Of a stretch of DNA of 42,952 nt, positions 11,935 to 19,791 are shown piece by piece; the first letter of the stretch is position 1, and each line of letters opens with the position of its first letter. Source of the stretch: an uncultured Rickettsiales bacterium. Its GTDB lineage: Bacteria > Pseudomonadota > Alphaproteobacteria > Rs-D84. Both the position numbers and the translations under genes were made by a program. Location: NCBI GenBank assembly GCA_947176385.1, contig CAMWQN010000006.1:1-42952 (forward strand), in the 5' to 3' direction. The notes under the pieces were generated by a model. The model did not search any database. It was not told where the DNA came from and saw nothing but the letters and a program-made list of their open reading frames with translations.

Positions 11935-14010
11935 ATGAAACGCCAAAATGTCGCAGATTGTTGTAAAAATGCTGTTGGTACGGTATTTTTGCTGGCAGGT
12001 GCGTTCTTTGTTTGTTCAACATTCTTGTCGATGCGTGCTGTTTTTGCAGACCCAATTGCACCGGTCGATGTGAATAATTCCGCCGCAGCGCCCCAGGCGG
12101 TGCGTGCCGGCACATCACGCAGTGCGCGTACCAGTCCGCGTCAAACACAAACAAATTCAACCAATGTCGCGCGTACTGCAACCGCGTCACGCAATGTTGT
12201 GTCTCGTGCCGGGATAAATATTCCAACTGCGTCACGTGCAACCACGTCACGCAATGTTGTATCACGCACAGGCACAAATTCAAATCGTGTTGTGCGCAGT
12301 CGCACTGCGGTTGCACCCGCAAATTCAAATGCCCGTGTTTCATTGGGGGGTGCCGCAATCCGTGGCAGCAAGGCAACGACCAATACCACCAGCCCATACA
12401 CATATATGTCCAGTAAATTGTACACTGGCAACTATTCAAACATTATCGATTCTACAACTGGTTTGATTTCTGCTGATGCGTATCAGAACTGTATGGAATC
12501 ATATTATACATGTATGGATGAAATTTGTACCGCCCGTAACAGTGCACAGCGTCGTTGTGCATGCGCCGGTCGTGTAAGAGCATTTGCAGAGGCTGAAACC
12601 GCCCTGGAATCCGCAAACGAAGAATTGATTAAGGTTTCTGGTGAATTGGCATTGTTAATCGCCAACAAGGGCAAGGATGTAAGTACCGCTTTCCAATTGA
12701 CAGATGCTGAAAAGGTTATGAACTGCGTATCTTGGCAGGATATGAAAAATCAATATGGCACAACATCGGAAAAAGCTGTCGCTTGGTGCAATAATCATGG
12801 TATTTATGAAACAACCGGTGGTTGTAATATGCCGTCGTATTGCAAATCCAGTGGTAACAACTTTGGATTTGATGTAACGAATATTGATGGTTCATCCAGT
12901 GATATCTTGGCTTCCCTGCAATCATGGGCAAATGCCAAAGAACAAACATTGACAATCTTTAAACAGGATGACGATAACCTGTTGAATGCGTTTACCAACC
13001 TGTCAAATACAGTATCACAAATGGCTGGTATTGGTGGCGCAATGGCAAATGCCGATGAATTAAAGGATTCTTTGGCTGAAACATGGGGGTATGAACTGTT
13101 TGAATATGCACATAATAACGTTTGTAACCGTGTGTTGGACTCTTGCTTTAACGGTATTTACGAAGCATGTGGTACACCACCGTCAAATGGTCGTAAATGT
13201 TCAAATGGTGGAACCCAGTGTCCATATAATTATAACAGTATGATTTCTGTTACAAATACAGGTACATATGAATTGAACTTTGTAACCAGCAGCAACGGAT
13301 ATTCTACATCGAATTCTGCAACATGCTTTGGATATACATCAACATCTGGTGACCCATATTCATCACTGCGTGGACCGGTTGCCGATGCCCGTCGCAGTAT
13401 TTTGCAGAAATATGCACTGGATGCGAACGCCGATTGCGATGCATATGGTGAACAACTGCGTGCAACTGCACAAAACATTGGTTATCAAAAGGTTGCAGCA
13501 CAACAGGCGTTGCAGCAGAAGCGTCTGCAATTTGCCCAGGACGAAGCAACAGCCTTGGCAAGTGCATATCGTACCGCGATGAGCAATTTCAACGAATGTT
13601 TGTCCGAATTGTATGACTGCTATACCACACAGGAACAGTCAAACAAATCGTGGTCAACATCACGTATCAAGACATATTGCGCCCAGGTTGCGAACGTTCC
13701 GCATTGCTATGAAGAAATGATATGCGGTGCGCCAAACAATCGTCTGGAAGCAGTCATCACACGTGATGCGACAGATTCAACTGGCAAGCCTGCGGTATGT
13801 AAAAATACCGAAGAATATGAAACAAATACTTGCCGCAATACACTAACACTCAGTGAAATATTAAGTGGCACATATGCCCAGGATGCGGTCGAAGGCAGCA
13901 GTGCACAAATGCGTGAAAACTGCCTGAAGAGTATCGATATCGAAGGTGTACGTACATGGAAAGCCGAAACATCCGAAGATCGTACAAATTGGTCCGGTAC
14001 AGCAAACTAA
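11935..14010 (+). CDS. large secreted Cys-rich protein, paralogue of 26645-28915
   Basis: AGGGAGAG RBS before ATG 11935 (track start is an upstream GTG); signal-anchor/leader, S/T/R-rich low-complexity region, CX6CX4CX9CXC motif shared with the 756-aa protein. Confidence 0.85.
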   Translation: MKRQNVADCCKNAVGTVFLLAGAFFVCSTFLSMRAVFADPIAPVDVNNSAAAPQAVRAGTSRSARTSPRQTQTNSTNVARTATASRNVVSRAGINIPTASRATTSRNVVSRTGTNSNRVVRSRTAVAPANSNARVSLGGAAIRGSKATTNTTSPYTYMSSKLYTGNYSNIIDSTTGLISADAYQNCMESYYTCMDEICTARNSAQRRCACAGRVRAFAEAETALESANEELIKVSGELALLIANKGKDVSTAFQLTDAEKVMNCVSWQDMKNQYGTTSEKAVAWCNNHGIYETTGGCNMPSYCKSSGNNFGFDVTNIDGSSSDILASLQSWANAKEQTLTIFKQDDDNLLNAFTNLSNTVSQMAGIGGAMANADELKDSLAETWGYELFEYAHNNVCNRVLDSCFNGIYEACGTPPSNGRKCSNGGTQCPYNYNSMISVTNTGTYELNFVTSSNGYSTSNSATCFGYTSTSGDPYSSLRGPVADARRSILQKYALDANADCDAYGEQLRATAQNIGYQKVAAQQALQQKRLQFAQDEATALASAYRTAMSNFNECLSELYDCYTTQEQSNKSWSTSRIKTYCAQVANVPHCYEEMICGAPNNRLEAVITRDATDSTGKPAVCKNTEEYETNTCRNTLTLSEILSGTYAQDAVEGSSAQMRENCLKSIDIEGVRTWKAETSEDRTNWSGTAN

Positions 14011-14032
14011 GGCTTAATATAAATATATGTTT

Positions 14033-14067
14033 CATGGCATCACGATTGTGATGCCATGTTTTTTTTT
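14033..14067 (+). terminator. intrinsic terminator
   Basis: CATGGCATCAC-GATT-GTGATGCCATG then long T-run. Confidence 0.9.
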
Positions 14068-14187
14068 GTGTTTGTGGAATGTTTTCTACAAAATGCTTGA
14101 CTTTTTAAATAAAAATGTCATTATTTGCATAAACTTTTCGACAAAACGGTCGAAAATATATAATTAACAACAGAAAAGAGAAAGAAT

Positions 14188-14487
14188 ATGAGCAATTTTG
14201 CAATCTTTCAAACCGGTGGAAAACAGTACCGTGTACAAAGCGGCGATATTATCAAAGTTGAAAAAATCAACGCAGAAGGCACTGTTGAATTCGACCAGGT
14301 TTTAATGGTTGGTGACAAGGTTGGCGCACCTTTTGTTAGCGGTGCCAAGGTTGTTGCTGAAATCGTAGAACAGAAACGTGCAGATAAAATTTTGGTGTTC
14401 AAGAAAAAACGTCGTCAGAATTATCGCCGTACCAAGGGTCATCGTCAGTACATCACTGTTCTGAAAATTACGGATATCAAGGGTTAA
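14188..14487 (+). CDS. rplU: 50S ribosomal protein L21
   Basis: [24 protein letters not shown]...[15 protein letters not shown]. Confidence 0.97.
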   Translation: MSNFAIFQTGGKQYRVQSGDIIKVEKINAEGTVEFDQVLMVGDKVGAPFVSGAKVVAEIVEQKRADKILVFKKKRRQNYRRTKGHRQYITVLKITDIKG

Positions 14488-14524
14488 TTTGCGTAATCGC
14501 AGATTCCACAAAAGGAGTTAAATT

Positions 14525-14785
14525 ATGGCACATAAGAAAGCTGGTTCCGCATCATCAAATGGACGCGATTCCGCGGGACGTCGCTTGGGTGTTAAAAAAT
14601 CCGGCGGCAGCCGTGTTATCCCAGGTAACATCATCATTCGCCAACGTGGTACATCTGTACATCCAGGCTTGAATGTTGGTATGGGCAAAGACCACACAAT
14701 CTTTGCAAAAATCGCAGGTATTGTGAAGTTCAAGAAAGGCTTGGGCGACAGAAAGACTGTTTCTGTTGTACCAGATGCTGAATAA
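14525..14785 (+). CDS. rpmA: 50S ribosomal protein L27
   Basis: [28 protein letters not shown]...[10 protein letters not shown]. Confidence 0.98.
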   Translation: MAHKKAGSASSNGRDSAGRRLGVKKSGGSRVIPGNIIIRQRGTSVHPGLNVGMGKDHTIFAKIAGIVKFKKGLGDRKTVSVVPDAE

Positions 14786-14814
14786 TGACAATAGTATAAG
14801 TGGTTTTTATACAC

Positions 14815-14842
14815 AAAATCCCACCGTTTGGTGGGATTTTTT
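14815..14842 (+). terminator. intrinsic terminator after rpmA
   Basis: AAAATCCCACC-GTTT-GGTGGGATTTT then T-run. Confidence 0.9.
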
Positions 14843-14866
14843 ACGCCGTGGCAATCCAGTAAATAT

Positions 14867-14895
14867 TTGCAAACGGGGATTTAATCCGATATAAT
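14867..14895 (+). promoter_or_regulatory. sigma70-type promoter for the structured leader RNA
   Basis: TTGCAA (14867-14872), 17-nt spacer, TATAAT (14890-14895); predicted start ~14902. Confidence 0.75.
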
Positions 14896-14901
14896 AACTG
14901 T

Positions 14902-15052
14902 GCATCGGGTGATGTCCGATGTGGGGTGTAGTAACCTCTAAGAGAAAAAATCTCCAACCTGGTTGGAGGGCTGTGATATATTTGAATAAACAGCACTATA
15001 CTCTTATAGTTACTAACCTCCAACCGTCTTTCATCAGGACGGTGTTTTTTTT
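14902..15052 (+). ncRNA. candidate cis-regulatory structured leader RNA, copy A (ends in intrinsic terminator)
   Basis: Hairpin CATCGG/CCGATG; P1 GGTGTAGTAAC/GTTACTAACC; P2 CTCCAACC/GGTTGGAG; P3 GCTGT-15nt-ACAGC; second CTCCAACC; terminator ACCGTC/GACGGT + T8; same layout as 41407-41577. Confidence 0.75.
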
Positions 15053-15074
15053 ATAAAAAACAATGGAGTGAAAA

Positions 15075-15359
15075 ATGGCAAAAACAAAACAAATTGACGC
15101 AACTGCGCGTCGTATGGGGGCTATGTTACGTCGTGCGCGCCATATGTGCCAAATGTCGATGGATGAAACCGCACTGATGCTGCGCATAATGCCGGATGAA
15201 CTGGTTGCATATGAACGTGGCGTGCGTGAAATACCACTGCATATAATGGAACACATATTTATCATGGGATACAAAATGATGCAGGTACGTATAATAGAAG
15301 GCAAATATCGCCAGCAACGCAAGTTTTGCCAGGTACTAAAAGATACATGTGCGCAATAA
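15075..15359 (+). CDS. XRE-like helix-turn-helix protein (94 aa)
   Basis: LRRARHMCQMSMDETALMLRIMPDELVAYERGVREIPLHIMEHIF resembles the HTH_XRE pattern; GGAG upstream of ATG. Confidence 0.7.
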   Translation: MAKTKQIDATARRMGAMLRRARHMCQMSMDETALMLRIMPDELVAYERGVREIPLHIMEHIFIMGYKMMQVRIIEGKYRQQRKFCQVLKDTCAQ

Positions 15360-15360
15360 A

Positions 15361-15387
15361 AAAAACGCCCATACAGGGCGTTTTTTT
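15361..15387. terminator. intrinsic terminator
   Basis: AACGCCC-ATACA-GGGCGTT with T7. Confidence 0.85.
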
Positions 15388-15403
15388 ATTATTTGTAACT
15401 GCA

Positions 15404-16111
15404 TTACAATTCAATCTTGCCATTTGTCGCAATCAGGTCGGCACCCATTTCAATTTTACCACCTGCTTCGCGTACTAATAAATCACCAGCTGCGATTTCA
15501 GCATAATCCAATGCGTCGGATACAAAACCATCAAACTTGCCGGCTGCAACCCAAGCCAAATCCAATGCTGGGCAACCTGTGCGGCGTGCGTCGCCGATTG
15601 TTTTACGGTTGTCAGATGTATTATAACCAATTGTTAAATCGGATTCTTCTGCCAGATTTGAAACACGCAATTTCGCCGAATGATATGCAGAAAATGCGTA
15701 TGCGCCTGAATCCGCTTCGGCATAGTATAATCTTTCGTCGATTGGGGAATAAACCAATGCAATTTGTGTTTTGTCCAGATGACGCAGTGCCAATGAAATT
15801 GCAAAGTGTGGATTTGCCCGCACAAAATTCGCAGCACCCGATATTGCCAACACAAATTCGTCACGACCGTCGCCATCACGTGTCATGTTTGGTGTCAAAA
15901 GACCCGCATTTGGACGAACCAGTAACAGGTCTGTCAAAATGCTTTCTTCGATACGTTGCGATGCCTTTTGCACAAAGTCGCGTGCACCACGCAGGGATTG
16001 TTGCAGGTTTTCAACCTCGCCAAAATCGCGGCGCAGACCGGATGCAGTACGTTGCAATGCTGCAAACATTTTGTTTAATTCGGTTGAACCTTTTATCAGC
16101 ATTTCGACCAT
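15404..16111 (-). CDS. inositol monophosphatase/SuhB-family homologue, predicted catalytically inactive
   Basis: GCPALDLAWVAAGKFDGFVSDALDYAEIAAGDLLVREAGG and ANFVRANPHFAISLAL align to SuhB; DPxDG and WD metal motifs are absent. Confidence 0.8.
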   Translation of the reverse strand: MVEMLIKGSTELNKMFAALQRTASGLRRDFGEVENLQQSLRGARDFVQKASQRIEESILTDLLLVRPNAGLLTPNMTRDGDGRDEFVLAISGAANFVRANPHFAISLALRHLDKTQIALVYSPIDERLYYAEADSGAYAFSAYHSAKLRVSNLAEESDLTIGYNTSDNRKTIGDARRTGCPALDLAWVAAGKFDGFVSDALDYAEIAAGDLLVREAGGKIEMGADLIATNGKIEL

Positions 16112-16141
16112 TGTGTGCGCCCCCGTCCCGACAATACAGAC

Positions 16142-16354
16142 TTAGAAATTAAATCCAGCAAATTTAGATTTGAATTCTGCTGCACGTTGACCTTTGTCAC
16201 CAGTGTTTGTACGTTGACCTGTCCATGCAGAATGATTCAAGTTGTCTGTGGACAAAACCAAATCTTTCTTTACAGAAGAGTACATTTTTACAGTTTTACC
16301 ATCTGTCATTGTGACGTTAATTTCATGGTATTCTGGATGAATTCCTTGTTTCAT
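16142..16354 (-). CDS. rpmE: 50S ribosomal protein L31
   Basis: MKQGIHPEYHEINVTMTDGKTVKMYSS...HSAWTGQRTNTGDKGQRAAEFKSKF. Confidence 0.93.
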   Translation of the reverse strand: MKQGIHPEYHEINVTMTDGKTVKMYSSVKKDLVLSTDNLNHSAWTGQRTNTGDKGQRAAEFKSKFAGFNF

Positions 16355-16427
16355 AGTATAACCCTTTTATTATTTCAGCCCCGCAATTATACAAGGTATT
16401 TTGCATTTTGCAAGTAATAATACATCT

Positions 16428-16940
16428 TTAATACCGACCGATACATCCCAAATAAGAATTTCCGGTCGATTCGAGTATATTTATAAACTGGGATTGATTT
16501 TTTCCTGAAAACAGTGCCAATATTGTTCCCGCATCTGTTGCCAGCATGTCGGCGACGGTTGCGATGTTGGAATTCATTTTCTTAAAGAATCCGCTGGTTG
16601 GATAAATTTCCGCTGCCAATAATTGATGCGACCCACCGCGGTGTGATGCATGCGTGTCCGATTTTATAACCATTAACTGGCATTCTGGGGAAATAATCAT
16701 TTTATCGGTAACAACGGCGCTGCCACCCAATAATTCGCCCCACCAGCCGGTCGATTCGCAAAATACAGGATAATACACAACGGCGTCTGGATTTTGTGCC
16801 AATATAGCAGCCAGGTCAAAGTCATCGGTTATAACGTCCGGCATTACACCCGTGGCATTATTTATGACTTTGCGTGCCATTTGATAGTCGGCATCGCCCG
16901 TTGTTCTGCGTGACCAGTAAAGAATCGGAAACTGTTTCAT
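16428..16940 (-). CDS. hypothetical protein (170 aa)
   Basis: Good ORF with TGATATAAT -10 8 nt upstream of the start; no family recognised. Confidence 0.7.
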   Translation of the reverse strand: MKQFPILYWSRRTTGDADYQMARKVINNATGVMPDVITDDFDLAAILAQNPDAVVYYPVFCESTGWWGELLGGSAVVTDKMIISPECQLMVIKSDTHASHRGGSHQLLAAEIYPTSGFFKKMNSNIATVADMLATDAGTILALFSGKNQSQFINILESTGNSYLGCIGRY

Positions 16941-17008
16941 TGATATGAATTATATCAGATTCGGAATGTATAAAAAAGGTGCCCCTGTTAAATAAAATGC
17001 TTGATTTT

Positions 17009-18295
17009 TTATTTTCCTAAATACTTGTTCAGATTTTTAATACCTTTCCACATATTTTGGGCATTCTTTTTGGCTGTGTTATAGAATGTTTGCGAAATTT
17101 CTACATTGAATAATGTCTTGGAAAGTGCCGGAATCATGGTCATAAACATCGAAATGAATATACCCATCAGTATAACGGTCACCAATGTATCATTATTCAT
17201 CAGCAGTCCATCCATCAGGATTTTCGAATCGTTTGCCTCCATCGCTGCCTGTAATGTTGCGGCGCCCTGCCAATTGCCGAATACTGCATTCATAAACATG
17301 ATTGCAAATGTCACAAATACGCCTGTCATTGCAATTCCCAGTGTGCCGGATACGACATCGTTGATTATTTGACGGATGTTTTTACCGCCCTGGGGAAATA
17401 TTGCCCAGCCTGAAAATAGCCATGACAGTAACATCAATGGCAACATAATTAAATCCATTGATAACTTGATAAATATTTCCAAGAAATACAGTGGTACCGG
17501 TAATAAGGCAAAAAAGAATAATACAATTATTGCCAGTCCCCCAAAGAAGGTCATGATATTTGGAAATATTGGTATGCCCCATAAAATTTTATGCATATAT
17601 TCATCGTTCATAGACATGTTCAGCATTGTCCACCCAACGGTCAGCCCCAGTGCTGTCATCTGATGAACAGATGCCAGTTCACATGCCAAATTATGACGCA
17701 GACGTGGTGAATATGCGCCATGTGTTGCTGCATTCGAATCGATTGATGTTGGGTCTGCAATCGCGGTTGCGATTACACATTGGTCGAAATTATCAGGACC
17801 TGCAACCATTCGATTCAAGGACAGACCGACACTGAATATCGGTTCGATTGCAATTGTTGTCATCATTCGTGGTAATGGCGCCAACAGCAGTATGGAAATA
17901 AAACCAAATTTTACCATGTGTGTTGTAAATGCGCTGGTTATATCCCATGGATTTTCTATTTTTGTATCAATAAATCCGGATATCAATTTCCATGCAAACC
18001 ATATTGCTGTTAATGCCGCCGCCATCGGAATGATAACCAGCCCGATTGAATTGTAAACACTGGGTAACAGATTTGACATTGCCAGCATAACATCTGAAAA
18101 CATTTGGCATGTCCAGCATGTTGAAAAGAAATTCATGGCGTCATTCATATTTACCGGTACGACAGAACGATAAATTGAAAATCCGGCGATTGTCCCCAGA
18201 CCTGCAATCCCACCAACAACAAATGGGGCAATTGCGCCTGCGCTGAACGGCAGGAAAGAAACAAATACAATCCAAAATTTTTTAAACCAATTCAT
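17009..18295 (-). CDS. VirB6/TrbL-like polytopic membrane protein
   Basis: Signal/TM N-terminus, CWTCQMFSDVM motif, multiple TM helices, basic C-terminal tail; start set to MNWFKKF because TGATATAAT lies 7 nt upstream. Confidence 0.7.
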   Translation of the reverse strand: MNWFKKFWIVFVSFLPFSAGAIAPFVVGGIAGLGTIAGFSIYRSVVPVNMNDAMNFFSTCWTCQMFSDVMLAMSNLLPSVYNSIGLVIIPMAAALTAIWFAWKLISGFIDTKIENPWDITSAFTTHMVKFGFISILLLAPLPRMMTTIAIEPIFSVGLSLNRMVAGPDNFDQCVIATAIADPTSIDSNAATHGAYSPRLRHNLACELASVHQMTALGLTVGWTMLNMSMNDEYMHKILWGIPIFPNIMTFFGGLAIIVLFFFALLPVPLYFLEIFIKLSMDLIMLPLMLLSWLFSGWAIFPQGGKNIRQIINDVVSGTLGIAMTGVFVTFAIMFMNAVFGNWQGAATLQAAMEANDSKILMDGLLMNNDTLVTVILMGIFISMFMTMIPALSKTLFNVEISQTFYNTAKKNAQNMWKGIKNLNKYLGK

Positions 18296-18363
18296 TATTT
18301 TAATTATATCATAAATTACCATAAATATGATATAATTGAAAAAATAATTGTACAGTACATAAA

Positions 18364-19788
18364 ATGATTTGTCGCGTTCGCAGATTTTTTCGTCGAATAT
18401 CCAGTTTTACACCAATGCTATTGGTTTTGTGCATGCTGATTGTGCCCGTGTCTGCACATGCGGCATGGGGAATAATTGACAGTTTTAATCTGGCACCGTT
18501 TATCCCAATGGTTTTGGACGCGTTGATGTCGGTTGCAACCGGTGGCTACGAATTCTTTGTTGGCAATGGTGACGGTATTATTTACGTGCTGGTATGGGGA
18601 TTTTTAGCAGTATCGTTGTTATTGTACTTGGTAAAATTATACCTGCCAAAGGTATGGGTATCATTCTTTGGGTTTTCCGGTGGCGGTGAAATGACCGGTG
18701 GCATGAACGGAATGCAGATATCCATGAATGTATTAAAACCTGCCATACGTGCCGTTGTCGCTGCTGTATTTTTGTTACAGGTTCGTCCTGTATTTGTGAC
18801 CAGTTGGTTGGTAAATCCGTTTTTGGAATTTGGTTCGATATACACGTCCAGTATTTTAAAGACAATTAATCAACCAGGTATTGTATCTGCCGATATCGAA
18901 TGTCCCCAGGATATTGTTGATAATGGTTGGTTATCGAAATCCAGTTGTGATTTCTTGATAAAGCCGGTTGCTGAAATATCAAATGCGAACAATCAAATAA
19001 TAAAGCGCGGTTTTGAATTTTTTGAACGTGGATTGGTAAATTTGTTGGCATTGTTGATACCGCATGGGGCATCAGGATTTATGGATTTAATAACAGGGTT
19101 GTTGTTGATATCAACATTTGTGTCATGCAATTTGTTTATGGCGTTGTTAATAATCCAGGCGATATTTGAACTGGGTATGCAGTTGATGTTGTATCCGTTT
19201 AATGTATTGATGTGGGTTGCAAAGCCGAAAAATCCAGATAAATGGATTGATGTATTGCCGGTGTTTTCCGGAATTATCAAGGCATTGCAAAATATAGTTA
19301 TAACGATGATAGCATGTGCGTTTATTCTGTGTGTGAATATCGCGGTTATCAAGGCATTGTTTAATTGGAATTCATCCGCATTTGTTGTTGCCGCCGGTGG
19401 CAGTGCATCCACCAATGTACCAAGTGTTGCCAATGCCATGGGCTTTGGTCAGCATTCAATTATGTGGTTATCGACGATATTAACATTCTATTTAATGTTG
19501 CGTATATTTGAATTGACACGTGAACAATTACGGTCATATACCAAGGGCGTATCAGATGACCTGTATAAAAAGGTTATGTCTGATTCCAAGGCTGCATGGG
19601 ATAAAGGTGTTAACCTATATGATAAGGCTGGCAAGGTTCCAGGAATTGCCAAAGGTATTGGCAAAGGTGCCACTGCCACATGGAATGGTGCCAAATGGGC
19701 AGGGCAAAAGACATGGGCTGGTACAAAATGGACCGGTCAGAAAACTTGGTCTGGTATTAAATGGCTGGGGCGCAAGATGGGCTTTTAA
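18364..19788 (+). CDS. VirB6/TrbL-like polytopic membrane protein with Trp/Lys C-terminal repeats
   Basis: Signal peptide, multiple TM helices, homologous layout to neighbours, C-terminal GxKWxGQKTWx repeats. Confidence 0.7.
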   Translation: MICRVRRFFRRISSFTPMLLVLCMLIVPVSAHAAWGIIDSFNLAPFIPMVLDALMSVATGGYEFFVGNGDGIIYVLVWGFLAVSLLLYLVKLYLPKVWVSFFGFSGGGEMTGGMNGMQISMNVLKPAIRAVVAAVFLLQVRPVFVTSWLVNPFLEFGSIYTSSILKTINQPGIVSADIECPQDIVDNGWLSKSSCDFLIKPVAEISNANNQIIKRGFEFFERGLVNLLALLIPHGASGFMDLITGLLLISTFVSCNLFMALLIIQAIFELGMQLMLYPFNVLMWVAKPKNPDKWIDVLPVFSGIIKALQNIVITMIACAFILCVNIAVIKALFNWNSSAFVVAAGGSASTNVPSVANAMGFGQHSIMWLSTILTFYLMLRIFELTREQLRSYTKGVSDDLYKKVMSDSKAAWDKGVNLYDKAGKVPGIAKGIGKGATATWNGAKWAGQKTWAGTKWTGQKTWSGIKWLGRKMGF

Positions 19789-19791
19789 TAA

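Noticed and set aside
12181-12290. Short direct repeats (CGTCACGCAATGTTGT twice) as a CRISPR or mobile repeat
   Set aside because: They are in-frame SRNVVSR peptide repeats inside the coding region, with no uniform spacers.
12141-12439. Long antisense ORFs 11933-12439 and 12141-12431
   Set aside because: Codon-bias shadow of the S/T/R-rich region of the 716-aa gene on the opposite strand.
14902-15052. Possible 6S RNA, tmRNA, SRP RNA or a known riboswitch
   Set aside because: No GGAAGGAAGCAGCC (SRP), no tRNA-like tmRNA ends, layout is not a 6S rod with central bubble, and no motif I recognise from TPP, FMN, glycine, SAM, ZTP or ykkC classes. A database check is still needed.
14841-15322. Minus-strand ORFs 14841-15023, 14996-15322 and 15126-15317
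   Set aside because: Antisense to the structured leader RNA and the XRE-like gene; no RBS or recognisable protein; covariation supports RNA on the plus strand.
15349-16152. 267-aa plus-strand ORF opposite the SuhB-like gene
   Set aside because: Antisense shadow; the minus-strand translation has clear family motifs.
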